In this document: positions 11,000 through 22,765 of the stretch, one piece after another
How the letters are laid out: every line of letters starts with the position of its first letter
Position numbering within the stretch: position 1 is the stretch's first letter
Origin: Membranipora membranacea
Taxonomy: Eukaryota; Bryozoa; Gymnolaemata; Cheilostomatida; Membraniporidae
Direction of reading: 5' to 3'
Assembly (NCBI GenBank): GCA_914767715.1
Contig: OU612070.1
Coordinates: 24,914,025 to 24,978,024, forward strand
Length of the DNA: 64,000 nt
The notes under the pieces: model-generated
Told to the model about the DNA's origin: nothing
Databases searched by the model: none
Seen by the model: only the letters and a program-made list of their open reading frames with translations
Program-made: the position numbers and the translations under genes

Positions 11000-11690
11000 A
11001 AGGATATACTGCAGTTAGGTACGGTTAAGTACGATACACAAGACCATTGATCATGATAGGTCATAAAATAGTTAAAAAAGCTGTTAGACCTCTTTGTGGT
11101 TCCGCATCGTTTTGGACGGAATACTTGTTTGGCTCGAGAGGAAGTTCTGTTACTGTTAAAACTTAAGCGACTATAAAGTGGATGGGATTCATCGTTTAAA
11201 ATCTTTGTGAAGTGACTGTATGAGCTATCAAAGAGAAAATTACAAAGATAGGGAATGCGTAACATTTCTAGCCGATCTTCATAGTCATGATCAGGCAGTG
11301 TAATCTTTGAGGCTGAGCGCTGGAGACGCTCTAATCTTTCACAGTTTGTGTCACCAATGAGGGAAAACTATGCAGGCGAGGCATAACAGATAATGGGACG
11401 GATGTTGCTAAGATAAAAAGTCCTCAAGCCATCGCTGTCAAGACCTATGGATTTCAATTTTCGCATTAAAACCAATTGTGTATTACATTATGCTTATTAA
11501 AAGAGAGTTTATCATCAATAAAAATTTCCAAGAATTTGGTGAAAGCATTAGGTTGTGTCAATGCATCATCAATAACAACATCATCACTATAGTTGTGCTT
11601 ATAATTTAGGCAGGTGTTCATCATATAAAGACACAGTGCAATAAATAACTAGTTAATATTCTACAAATAGATTTCTGAACCAGACCCTGG
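11000..11690 (-). pseudogene. LINE 3' fragment, inverted relative to its neighbour
   Basis: Read on the minus strand from about 11640 down to 11000, this is the same RT C-terminal region as at 10505-10760 (ILNDESHPLY, FRPKRCGTT), preceded by a portion with FLEIFIDDKLSFNKH from behind the RT palm. A stop interrupts it near 11470. The two fragments point 3' end to 3' end and are related but not identical copies. Confidence 0.7.
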
Positions 11691-11699
11691 GGCGAAACC

Positions 11700-12320
11700 A
11701 TAAAAATTAATAGCCAATCATGATCTGGATTAGAAATACCATAAAAATATGACACCTGTCAAAAATGATTACCTTTGCACCTATTATGGGTAATTAGTTT
11801 CAGAAAGCGAGAAAAACAATGAGCTTGCAAAATTCAAAAGCTAAGACAAAGGGTGAGGCCTAGGTCACCAGATATCATAACACAAATTACACTGGTTTCT
11901 GATTATCTTTTTTTTTGGTCATGAGTTCCATTGTCATCCACATGATGTCAATTTGAATAGCTGTGGTGATCTGTTTCGGCATGATTATTATTGCTTGTTG
12001 TGAGAGCTGTGCTGCTTGTTCGCTGACTTCGAATTTGATGATATGAGAACCAAGGACTTTAGAGTTATAGATATGAAATCGAATCAGGGCGATAGTGTAG
12101 TAGAGTATGCATTGAGATTTAACCCAGCATGCTGTGCAGACAGGAAATCACCATTAAACCCCCATAATCTGTAAAACAAAACAAAGCAAAATTAGTTTAA
12201 ATTCAATTATTACTAAGAGCTTAAACTAAGACCCAACAGAAACATACTTAAACATTTCAGTGTAGGGTGAAAGCTCAAACATCATAGGTTATCATTATTG
12301 AAATTTATCTAGACACAGTG
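11700..12320. other. No feature seen
   Basis: AT-rich sequence in the copy A-specific block. No exon-like frame, hairpin or repeat was found. Confidence 0.4.
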
Positions 12321-12459
12321 TTATATCTGGATATTGACATTTTAATTAAGGTTTCATTACCAGAGGAATGCCGACCCTAATGATTGATTCATAATTAGAT
12401 TGTGTTAGTTAAAAATAATGAGCAATTAATTTCCCTGGTATGTTAATAATGTTTCCTTT
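12320..12459 (+). repeat. 140-bp direct repeat, left member
   Basis: This starts GTTATATCTGGATATTGACA and matches 13487-13627 with only a few substitutions over about 140 bases. Behind each copy, a TTTTCAGTTACAT stretch leads into TATATGGTG (12722-12745 and 13633-13665). Confidence 0.85.
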
Positions 12460-13486
12460 TAATGCTGTGCATCACTAATGAGTATCGTATATAATGTAAT
12501 GTTCCCCTAATTATTGTCAGTTGTGATATTCGGATCGAGAATAAAAGTAGCGATTCTATCAGCTCACTCTTTCCTTATTAACATCTCACACTATCCAACT
12601 CTTAAGAATTCTCCCAATATAACTCACCATCGAGACACAACACTAAATCATTACACGCAGCATAAATACAGGACATTATCAGACACAAAGATGTAACTAT
12701 CGCACCAACCAAAAAGATATCTTTTCAGTTACATTATATGGTGGAGGACTGCGACGATCTCAGCTACTTCACAGCCAAGCGGATAATCGAGGACAATCAT
12801 CTCTAGTTCCGGGTGAAGACGACGGAATAGACGATGGGTCGGCGTATTTAAAATTGTATTGAATGACAATAAAACACCCTTATCAAAAGGGAAATACATC
12901 GTCGTATGTAAGTAAATAAAAGACTCAAATATCTCGTCATCATACACTATTCACATGCTATATTCACGCTCTGCTGAACGCTAAAACCGCTAGAAATTCC
13001 TAAGTGACTTTTATCCTGAGTTCCAGAATCCTCAATTTGAGAGCAGCCGCTCACTGCTCAAAATCCGGAGGGATGGTATATGGACTGGGCCATCTTAAAG
13101 AAACCAACCACGACTATCGCAGGATCGCTAGGAAAGCACCCGATATGTCCTTCCCAAGCACCAGGGCAAGAATATGGTAGCTATCCAGATAGTCTGTTTG
13201 CCCAAAGCACCAGGGTGGTTAATATGGTAGCATTCCCAGTGAGGATAAAGAAACAGAATCTGGTACGGAACTCAGTGGATTATATATTCAGATTACAAAG
13301 CTGCGAGCGACTACAGAATTTGACGGACAGGACAAACTTCATTGTTTAAAGTTGCATTAAATGTTTGTTTGATGAATGTTTTTATTTGATTTTAGATGAT
13401 TCAATTCTATTTGATTTATTTGATTCATAATTGTGTAAGTTGAAAGTAAGATGAGCGAGGACGCTCATGTTTTCAAGTCCTGTTGG

Positions 13487-13627
13487 ATGTTATATCTGGA
13501 TATTGACATTTTAATTAAGGTTTCATTACCAGAGGAATGTCCGACCCTAATGATTGATTCATAAGTAGATTGTGTTAGTTAAAAATAATGAGCAATTAAT
13601 TTCCCTGGTATGTTAATAACGTTTCCT
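13487..13627 (+). repeat. 140-bp direct repeat, right member
   Basis: Partner of 12320-12459 in the same orientation. The 1.0 kb between the two has no recognisable gene. Confidence 0.85.
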
Positions 13628-13734
13628 TTTCCTCTTTTCAGTTACATCAACAGGCTATATGGTGATGGAAAATAGTAATATTGTAGTAAATAGAGGGTAT
13701 AATACACTGAGGGCGTATTGAAATATAACAAGAC

Positions 13735-14375
13735 ATAATCACAGGGCCATGAGAAATCTGGGCATGTGAAACAACCCGAAGAGAATCGCACAACGGGGAA
13801 AAACAACAGAAGTCACAAAACATCTTCAAAATAACCGCAGAGTCACAAGATCTTTGGGCACGTGAAACAGCCCTGGAAAGATTGCGAAATTAGAAAACCA
13901 ACATATCGCACCATAGAAAACAAGGCATTTGACGCCATAAGTTATTCGAAAATAACGAGAACTAGAAGTCACAAAACATCATCAAAATAGCCACAAAGTC
14001 GCAAGATCTTTGGGCACGTGAAACAACCCTGGAAAGATTGCAAAACCGGAAAACCAACAGATTACACTATGGTTAAACAGGTGCACTTGACACCATAAAT
14101 TATCTAAAAAAAACCAAAGCAAAAATGAGGGAAGGTCAAGTAAAGGACAGACTGACAATCTTTTGATAGCTAACGATTTAGTCAGCCCAAGGAGGCACAT
14201 TCACAGCGGAAAATTGTCTAAAATAATTTAGACGCATTCAGCCAACAGAGCTTTGATATACACAAAGGTACAGATACCGCTATGCTACAAGCGTGGAAAA
14301 TTTTCTAAAATCAATTAGACACAATTCAGCCAACAGAGCTAAGACACAGAGTTACAGATACTGCTATTTACAGCA
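13735..14375 (+). repeat. Degenerate tandem repeats (155-bp and 88-bp units)
   Basis: A unit containing GATCTTTGGGCACGTGAAAC recurs at about 13809-13889 and 13964-14043 (period 155), with a weaker copy at about 13750-13789. A second unit containing TTCAGCCAACAGAGCT recurs at about 14209-14287 and 14297-14372 (period 88). Sequence is purine-rich, and there is no long open frame across unit boundaries. Confidence 0.75.
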
Positions 14376-14789
14376 AGACGACAGATATGACACAGAATTC
14401 AAGGTCATTTGCACCAAGGGTAAGATCTCATTATTAATGTTTATGTATTTTTATGACTAAATGATAAATGCCAAGTTATTGCCGAAACAGTGATTTATTG
14501 CCTTACGATTAGAACCATATTTATAGTTTGTTATTATTGTTGAAAATAAATCCTTGAGCAATTCCATCGAGAATTGCACCCAACACAAAACTAAACCAGT
14601 GCTCAGTAGTTGAGGCTAGCGCACATTGTACGATAGTAGCTCTTCTTACCGCTGAGGTATTGTTGATCAACCAGTTTAGTTGTGTTTTTGAAGTCTCTCT
14701 CTAATAACCGAATTATCAGCAATTATAAGTCGAGATCAGATAGTACCACAAAATGCCAGTGCAGTTTTTTTAATTACTTCATGAATTTT

Positions 14790-14903
14790 TACAACAACAA
14801 TTTTATGTACCACTGAGTTACACCAAGAGCTGTCATATACATACATTTCTTCACCATCCTCCCCATGATATCGTATGTAAAAATACAAATCAATCAATCA
14901 AAT
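14790..14903 (+). mobile_element. Probable 5'-truncated non-LTR element 3' end
   Basis: The segment ends in an AATC/CAAT tetranucleotide tail (CAAATCAATCAATCAAAT, 14886-14903), a common terminus of LINE-like elements. The sequence right of the tail matches copy B while the sequence left of it does not, so the tail marks a real junction. Confidence 0.4.
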
Positions 14904-15135
14904 ATCAACCATCATCAAAGAAAATAATTCCCACAACAATTCATCAGCCAACTTACTGCAGAGGCTAGACTCTATCAAATTCCTCGTTAAATTATTGCCC
15001 TTGTGTGTTTGTGATCTACATAATTAACGTTTTGAGACATTGGTGCAAGTGGAAATAGACTTTCTAACAACCCTAGCTGCCTAAATACTTTGTGTTGGCC
15101 AAGTCTGCAATACTATGAGAGAGAATGATTTTCTG

Positions 15136-15590
15136 CTGCGGTGGTAGTCTACGCACTGTGCAGGATTTGCTTGGATTTTTCCTCTCATTACTTCTACATT
15201 AATCTTACTTCATATAGCCTAGGGTCCAATAATACACATTGTATGACCTTTTGTCAATGTCATGAATGACCGCCCTTATTCAAAATGAAAGAAATTCTGT
15301 CTGACATTTTCTTCACTACTTGGCAGTGAATATCTCTGCTCATGAGTATTTCCCAAACATGAGGCTACTTTTCCCAGAGTCTGACTGGAATACTCTCATA
15401 CCTGGAGCAATATAGTAGGTGGCATGAATAGAAATCAATAGATATTGCAGTTTTAGTGCTCCCCTTGATTAACTTATAACACTCAAGAGCAGACAACTCC
15501 AGCGAAATCCTGCATTGTTCTCAGACTTTTTCCCCTCCGGGGGGCCGTCGGACAGGGGGCAAAGTCTGGGGGCTCAGACTACTGCGGTGG
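15136..15590. mobile_element. MITE-like element with 9-bp target duplication, member 2
   Basis: The element occupies 15145-15581 (437 bp), starts TAGTCTACGCACTG and ends GGGGGCTCAGACTA. It is flanked by CTGCGGTGG at 15136-15144 and 15582-15590. Copy B has an empty site at about 53441-53457 with a single CTGTGGTGG. The insertion therefore happened in copy A after the two copies separated, or was lost precisely in B. It is about 80 bases longer in the interior than the member at 8100-8464. Confidence 0.92.
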
Positions 15591-16194
15591 GTATGCCTTA
15601 TTTAATTCCCCTCGGATCAGGACTCAAAAGAACGGAGGTATTCTGTATGCACAGCAACATTGTGCACGCAGAAAAAAGAACCTTCCTAAATGGTATAGCT
15701 CTATACAGGAGGACACTGTCACCAACCACTGCAGCCCCGGCCTAGTAGCAATATGCTTCACACTGGATTAAGGCTGTCAGTGGTTGAAGAGTGGCACTAA
15801 TGACTTGGTAATTTAGTCGTCACTATAAAGCACTTCAAAGCCAGAACATCAGTACCAGTCATTGTCAACCCTGACAGACAGCAAAATATTATTATCATAC
15901 AAATCAATTCCAGCAAGAACAAATCGTGATCCTGTCAAATTCTCTTTGCATATATTACTTTATATTTATGTATAGTTTGTCTGTTACCCAAAAGCTCAGG
16001 TAGACTTTGTCGTCTCGCTGTATTACTTTCTACTGATACTATGCTATGTAGAAGACACTTATTAATTCAGTTTTATCAATGAATCACACATCACATATTG
16101 GCATGTTCAAACCATAGAGTTATCATATCCTATTGTAGAGGATTTTGAGGGGCTTACCCTAAGGCGGCGATACCCGCCACTGCAACCACGCACA

Positions 16195-16400
16195 TTGCCT
16201 ATTTATACTGAGTACGCCGACTCTATCTGCCTGGAAATATACCGAGTATGACGACTCTATCTGAGGGGGGGGGTAACGAGTACGACGACTCTAACTGAGG
16301 GGGGTAACGAGTACGACGACTCTATCTGAGGGGGGGTCACGAGTACGACGACTCCATCTGAGGGGGGGGGGGGTTACGAGTACGACGACTCTATCTGGGC
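16195..16400 (+). repeat. G-rich minisatellite
   Basis: Six imperfect units of about 30-40 bases built on GAGTACGACGACTCTATCTG followed by a G-run of 6 to 14. The runs on one strand could fold into G-quadruplexes. The array begins right after copy A homology with copy B ends. Confidence 0.85.
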
Positions 16401-16429
16401 TGGGAATATAATTGACCTGACTTTAGAGC

Positions 16430-16680
16430 TGGCTTGGGGGGGATATGTGGACAAAGATAGTAGGCTTATTTATCTGGCAAGATTAATTTTGGAGGGAAGG
16501 GATATGGACAAACTATTGACATATTTATCAGGCAAAATAAATTGGGGAGGGAAGGGATATGGACAAAATATTATTATTACTTATTCGTCGGGCGAGACAA
16601 AAGGAAGCAAATTGGCCAGGGGAAGAGGGTTGGAAAATATAATCAATGGGAGGGAAGGAGTATACATGAATTAAATAACC
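16430..16680 (+). repeat. Purine-rich tandem repeat
   Basis: About 66-base imperfect units containing GGGAGGGAAGGGATATGGAC (16491-16510 region and 16547-16566 region), with a third degenerate unit to about 16680. Open frames across it are a by-product of the repeat. Confidence 0.7.
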
Positions 16681-17274
16681 TCATGGGGGGAAGGGAATGG
16701 CTCTGGGTTTACAATTATCTTTGCGTGGTTGCTTGACTGGGCTGGAACTGGACTGGATTGAACTGAGCTGGAACTGGACTGGCAATCAGGTCAATGGATG
16801 CAGTGGTGCAATGGTAGTTTTCACTTGGCCTCTACCTACTACCCAAGGGAGGCTACAGTCTAACAACAGAGCACAAACAAGGCAACATTATGTCAAGGCA
16901 GGGAGGTCTGCTAGCAGGCAGAACTCAAGAAACTTACTTTAATAGGTTGTGTTCAGTTATAAGGCACTTAATTTGTGATCTGCTACAAGTTTAAAAATAT
17001 AAGGCGTTGCTTCTTAGGCTGCTGGATACTAACTGAAACCTATTCCACTGGTGTTTGGTTATAAAAGCATAGTAGGTCATGTGATACTACATGTGGAATT
17101 TTTCCATGGAAAATTCCATAGATGGCTTGTAATAGTTAAAACAGGTTTAAACTGGTTAAAATAAGAAAAGTTACTAAAATGATGACATGGCAGACAACTA
17201 GTAATAATAAGAAAGCATGTAAAATAATGTTTCAAATGTCCACCTGTGGTGGAAAATCCACCACACTCTCCCTT

Positions 17275-17355
17275 CTAACGTTTCTTATTTTCGTTGTCTT
17301 TGTCTTGCATCTGTTGGTACTGTTCATCTATCTGTCGTAAGGTGTCCTCTGCCAT
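17275..17355 (-). CDS. Small 26-residue open frame, uncertain
   Basis: ATG at 17355 opens a 26-codon minus-strand frame beginning MAEDTLRQIDEQ and ending at a TAG. The composition is entirely polar and Gln/Asp/Lys-rich, like a coiled-coil N-terminus, which is unusual for random AT-rich DNA. A gttaga just before the stop could be a weak donor, making this a first coding exon. No partner exon was found, and I do not recognise it. Confidence 0.2.
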   Translation of the reverse strand: MAEDTLRQIDEQYQQMQDKDNENKKR

Positions 17356-17897
17356 TGTACGCTATCGTTCTGTATATCTGGGGGTCAGGGGGTACGGGTA
17401 GTATCGGGTTTTGGACGGGCAATCAGCAGTACAGGTTGTGGGAGGAGCTTTGGGAAGGGCTATGAATGGGACAGGGAAACTGGGGAGATCACATAGACAT
17501 AATTAGTACCTTACAGGGGACAATAATGCTGATTTTATTTTGGCCTCTTGCAGACAGGGCGGGTAACAGGGAGTATGGTAATAGAGTGTTGGTATATTTA
17601 TATTCCGGCTAAACACATCAGCGTATTGGGATTTTTTGCGTCTTAGAGCTAGTCACTTTGGCTTTGACAAACTCCACAGGCTTCATGGTATAAGGGCTAG
17701 GCAAGTATGGGCATGTGGGCAGTGTGAGGGGTTGGAGTTGGACACTGCCTACTTGTTTGGGTGAGGTTGTTAGTATCTTTGATCTTGTCACTTTGGCTTA
17801 GGCAAACTCCTTAGACTTTATTGTTAAAAGGCTGGACATGTGAGGGGATTGTGGGTAGCATGATGGACTGGAGTTGGACAACTCATTCTTTTTTTGG

Positions 17898-17960
17898 GGT
17901 AGATACGAAAAACCGAACTACGAACGCACGAACTACGAACCCTCTAAAAACCGAACTCGG
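17898..17960 (+). repeat. Left arm of a 4.3-kb-spaced inverted repeat
   Basis: A block of about 60 bases starting at TACGAAAAACCGAAC, containing two ACGAAC words and ending in CTCTAAAAACCG, is present in reverse complement at 22244-22300 with roughly 80% identity. It could be the terminal repeats of one 4.4-kb element or two opposite copies of a short repeat. Confidence 0.75.
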
Positions 17961-17999
17961 GATTATCCTCTCATGCTTAAATCAATTTGCTCAAAGTGT

Positions 18000-19840
18000 A
18001 AATTGTCAGTAGCCAATGAAATGTCATGTTTTTGATAAGTGACCAATAATATAACAGACATCAAACTTTGACTTTTAATAGAGCTCATTGCATCCTAACT
18101 AGGTGCACTAGCTCAAGGTCACTTGATGAAAAATTATGGAGAGCAAGATGGCACAGTTTGGTACACACCAAGTAGATGTCAATGTCAAATTAGTCATCAT
18201 GAATCCAAATGAACTTTTGCATTGGAGAGAGGAATGGTTTGACTATATATATATTCCTGCAAGTTTGAAAATGATGGAAGTATGTGGAGCTACTACAGAA
18301 GGCTGTAATGGAGGACACACCACACTTATTTATTAGAAATGGTCACAGTTTAGTAAATTGGAGCCCCTTTGACTGGTCACAGGAGGAGCAGAAGGCTGCC
18401 TCCTGAATCATCACCTCTCAACAGAGTTAACAAGTATGTACTATGGGTGTTGGCCTATCTTGAAATATTGTTTTGAAAGTTCATGGCTGTTCTTTGGTTT
18501 CAAACAAAGCATGAGGGGGAAAGTAGGACCTCTAATATACATTAAAATTCTTCTATAAAAAATTGAGCTTATTTACTATATATATAACTATAACTGTTAA
18601 CTGTTAGTGTTAGGTCTTACATACAGCATTCTGTGCTACTCATTATCAGATCAGTGTTGCCTCTCTGAAATTTACATTAGCTTGATCAGGCTTCATCATC
18701 TATGAAATGATCCTACTAGTATGAAAGTGGTTAGGCAAATACTATATATTAACTGCATATTCTGTAATAACTAACATAAGAAATCTTGTGTTTGTAGATA
18801 TCCATGTGGGCCCTTACTCATTACAACCTCAGCAATTGATTTCTCTGACTCGTACCACAGAATACAAAATTATTTTGGTCCGATGGTCAGACTAACATGC
18901 TGTACTATAGCTGTGTAACGAAGTCAGGTTCAAGCTGTGGTGGCCCGGACTAAACTGATAATGATAATATCCTAGTCTTCTGAAACGGCCTCGTGTAAAA
19001 CAACTACATAGTAATTAAGCTGCAAGTTGGGTCAGGTATGTACCAAAATTAATTGGTGTATTATTCATTTTATCCCAGTCGAGCATGATTGATAATGTAA
19101 TGTGGTGTGAGCTTCACCAGTCACCATCTAGCCATAAAAAAAGCAAATAATATTAACCGGCAATGAAGAAACGGGGAGCTTGCCTCATGCTGCCCTAAAG
19201 CTATGAGTAGAGCGCAGTGAGCAAAAAGTGAGTTTTAGATTTTAACTGATAATATCACTAGAACTGATAAGATCAGAGACCACCGAAAAGGAGCAAAACT
19301 ATTCGGCTCAGTTGGACAGATCGTAGCTTAGTTCACTCATGGTTCACTGGTCAGAGTGAACCTATATACGATTCATTTGTCTGTAATTGGAGTTGCTCCC
19401 CTGTCCATTGGAGGAAAAACAACTCCGAATTTGGGCAAACGGATCCATATTGATCTAGAGCATGGGTGGGCAACGGAAACTAGGTGACACTCATAGATTA
19501 TGATAAATACAATGCGTATAAACTATGAGGCATAGAGTGATAATGATGCGATAAAAAAAATGAGTAAAATATAGCAGTGCCTGTGGTAAATGATAAGCAA
19601 AGTGAAAATGTAATAATTATAGTGCTGGCAAATTACAGTATGATAGAGAATTGCCTGGTCCTTTTCAAGACTCTCTGATGTTATAATTGGAAAAGTGTAC
19701 TCCCTACCGATTGTTTGCTTATAATCTAAATTGTTGTTTTGTCCTATGGTTCTACTCGGATGTTCAGTAATAGATATTAGCAGTGTACAGTTTCAATGTG
19801 ACAAACGCCACTTATAACTGAGTTTCAAACCCTATGAGAT
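18000..19840. other. No gene seen
   Basis: AT-rich sequence between the inverted-repeat arms. A 66-codon frame at 18136-18336 (+) lacks recognisable motifs or splice context and is left uncalled. Confidence 0.4.
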
Positions 19841-19849
19841 CTGAAAATT

Positions 19850-20215
19850 AAAATGTTGATAGCTGCTTTCCAAAAAAATGTGCAGCAAACCTGAGAGATT
19901 CAAACCCACAGCTTACTATGCAGCTTAATAGCTCACGCTTACTGAGAGATGATAACAGAGCTAAAAGTCTGTCATGATGAAGTGCTGCCTGATAAATAAA
20001 AAAAAAGGTTTGCGGCAAGCTTCTAGCTTTGAGATCTGATACAACAATGTTTATAGTACTGAGACAAAGCGCTGCCTGGTAAATAGATACAAAATATTGT
20101 GGCAAGCTTCTAACGATGAGATCTGAGATCACAAGTAATGTCCACTGCTGCTTTCCAAAAAATAGAGCAGCAAACCTGATGAGAAACTAACCCACAGTGT
20201 ACTATACTGACCAGC
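19850..20215 (-). repeat. Tandem tRNA-SINE-like units
   Basis: Two related 60-70-base units alternate. One carries CTGCTTTCCAAAAAA and GCAGCAAACCTGA (19862-19925 and 20150-20210). The other carries GTGGCAAGCTTCTA (19973-20039 and 20054-20128). On the minus strand the first unit reads GGGTTTGAATCTC, a good Pol III B box. The second copy of it is mutated. Confidence 0.6.
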
Positions 20216-20219
20216 TCAT

Positions 20220-22240
20220 TAGGTAATTGCGATTGGGACTACATAGGTAGACACAGCGAATAGTGACGCAGCGACACAGCGACGCAACAAATAGTTTGCA
20301 AACTAGGGGTTCACTGATTTGTTTGTAAACTGAATTATGACGTAAAGACATGCACCGGATCAAGACGTAATAATGAGGATGTAAATTGCTCGTGGTAAAT
20401 TGAAGAGGTAAAATAAATGACAAATGATAATGGTAGGCACATAGGCGGCAGCTACCAGGAGGAACGAATGATAGTATAACCTGTGAGAAGTTATCGAAAC
20501 TCACATGGGAGCGGCGTAATTAACGTAGATTACATGACGATGATATTGTACTAAGATAAAACAAAATAATCTAATCTATATAATACCAAAAGAATGAAGT
20601 CTCTAATGAGAGAATAGAGTTAAATAATTACTTGAAAGTAGAGAGGATCCCTGAAATTTCCTGCCTGGCTTGTTGACTGTTTACTGGTTGACCACAAATT
20701 GCCCAAAAATTTGAAAATTAACAGTTCTTGGCTCAAAAGTGCAAAGTTCAAGCAAATAAGAATTTGCAAGTGGCCTATTGGCTGTAGTATATTTGTTTTG
20801 TGCCATTTATAGTGATTAGCTTTGGAACCATAGAAATTTCTATAAAGCAGAATTGAATCATTGCTATTTCTATTGAGCCAGATTTTTGCCCAGGCACTCA
20901 GGCTAAAATGATTTGCTCAGGTATGACTGCCTCTATTAGATATTAGCCTTTGAACCATAGAAATTTAATTTGAGCAAATTTTAACCATTGAAATTTCTAT
21001 TAAAGCAGATAATCTTACACATATTGCCCAGGCACTTAGGCTTTATTAAGTTGCTCTGAGGAGTGATTGAGGATTGCACATAAACAAACTATGTCTATTG
21101 GATTGAATAAAAATGGCTAGAAAAAGCCAAAGACCTGTGCTGGCTGTTGCAAGTTTTCTATGTCATAGCATCAACTGCTGGTTTTCATATTGCTCCCAAA
21201 GAGAAGATCAGGTATGAATCTAGTTAAGGTGACAATACTTGAAGGTGGATGGGCAAAACTGTAGGTGTTTATTGTGTGCAAAAATAGGGCTCAGCTGCCA
21301 CATAAGTTGTCAGAAGTCCACTATGAGAGTTGCTTCATGGGCATTACCTTAATACCACCTCCAAACCTCTCGGTTTTTCGGTGGGATGACATATGATATC
21401 AAACACTTCTCTTTGAATTTGAATGTGATATTTTCTGTTTTTTTAGTTACGCAGTACCAGAAGTCACAGCACAATCCTAGTGATAGCTGTTATGCAACCG
21501 TGATGGCTTGATAGTTAGCTTACTGTCATTAACAACGTACATTGCCACTACGATTGGATAGGAACTGCTTTATGTCCCCGATGGTCTACCATCACACGTG
21601 TATTCACAGCCATGAATGCTCACACTTCAGTATTAATCCACCTGAGCCATTACTATTCTCTCAGGCCTTTTTTTCTGCCTCTCATTTTGCCGCTTTTTCA
21701 GGCACCATAATATACAAATAAGTTCATTGAATACACGTGTAAACACCATCAACAGTCTCTTCTCTGAACCATTACCTTTATTTGAATGCGCATATAATAT
21801 GTTATCTGATTGGATCACCTTATCACTCAAACAGTGCAATGATCACATAAACAGAGTATTTGCAAGCATCATTTAGTAAGTAAAAGCATCACTGCGTGCA
21901 TTTGTGCATAATCACTCAATTATCCAGGATCAGTCGCACCACCATGGTAATAATCACTAAGTTTGAACTTGGTGGCTCCCAGCTCTCCGGAACCTCTGTC
22001 TCATTCTGGAAATCGTTCAGGCCATGATCTAGCCTGGTGTCTCTTCTAGAACAAAATCCCCTTCTTTGTTCAGTCGGGGACAAACTCCCTGCTCCCCTCC
22101 CTGTTCCCTTCCCACTCTCCCTGCTCATATGTCCCAAACTCTCTGCTGGGATTGGAGTTGTCCTCTACCATTTGCCAGTTTTGACTTTTTGTTACAAAGA
22201 ACATCATTGGCCGAAATTATGTTATCAGACACATTGAAGG
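20220..22240. other. No gene seen
   Basis: Repetitive fragments such as the ATAGAAATTTCTAT words near 20830-21000. No exon-like frame with matching splice sites was found. Confidence 0.4.
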
Positions 22241-22243
22241 ATC

Positions 22244-22300
22244 GGTTTTTTAAAGGTTCGTAGCTTGTGAGTTCGTTGTTCGGTTTTTCGTACCTACCGC
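22244..22300 (-). repeat. Right arm of a 4.3-kb-spaced inverted repeat
   Basis: Reverse-complement partner of 17898-17960. No transposase-like frame was recognised between the arms. Confidence 0.75.
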
Positions 22301-22329
22301 TTTTTTTGGGCCAGGCTGTGGTATAGGTA

Positions 22330-22760
22330 AGGTTTTAAGGTCAAGGACTGGACTTTAGAAGGACTGGGACTGGGCAACGACTGGGACTGGGCAAGGACTG
22401 CACAAGGACTGGAACGGTGAAGGGTTGGGAGTGACCAAATAATGGTAACGGTTTCATGAGTGAAGTTATACATCTCACTAGACCTGGATATGTTGCGGGG
22501 GGGAAGGGGGTTAGAGAATGACATTCCTGGTCTCATTTCCTACATTCATCAGACTGAAAATTTAGTGAATGGAAGGGAGCTTTGAAGCCTCCCTTCCAGC
22601 ATAAGCTCACCGTGTTTATGAAGCAAACTAGCCTGAGGGGTCTTATTTTATTCGGGGGGATGGGCTTGGTCAATCAGGTTCTTAACATTTGGGGAGGGAG
22701 GGATGGCTGAATAGGGATGGTGGGTTTTGGCTGGATAGGGATAGTGGGGTTTGGCTGACT
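22330..22760 (+). repeat. G-rich short tandem repeats
   Basis: (A)AGGACTGG/GACTGGGCAA words are repeated at 22340-22415, and a GGATAGGGATAGTGGGGTTTGGCTG-type unit of about 33 bases is repeated at 22700-22765 (no stretch beyond 20 bases is conserved exactly). Confidence 0.6.
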
Positions 22761-22765
22761 AGGGT

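Larger units (their letters stand above)
1..16135. repeat. Segmental duplication, copy A
   Basis: Nearly the same DNA reappears in the same order and orientation at 42160-53985, including all six transporter exons, intron sequence and SINE insertions. The offset drifts from about 42.08 kb at the transporter stop codon to 41.90 kb at its start codon, because of small indels. Copy A alone has the block at about 8097-10098, the block at about 10490-14905 and the element at 15145-15581. Homology fails at about 16135, and the left edge lies outside the window. Within intron 1-2 of the transporter gene the segment 5285-6030 is unrelated to its counterpart in copy B. Confidence 0.95.

Noticed and set aside
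13735-14375. CRISPR-like array
   Set aside because: Units are long (155 and 88 bases), imperfect and without constant short repeats separated by unique spacers. The genome is eukaryotic.
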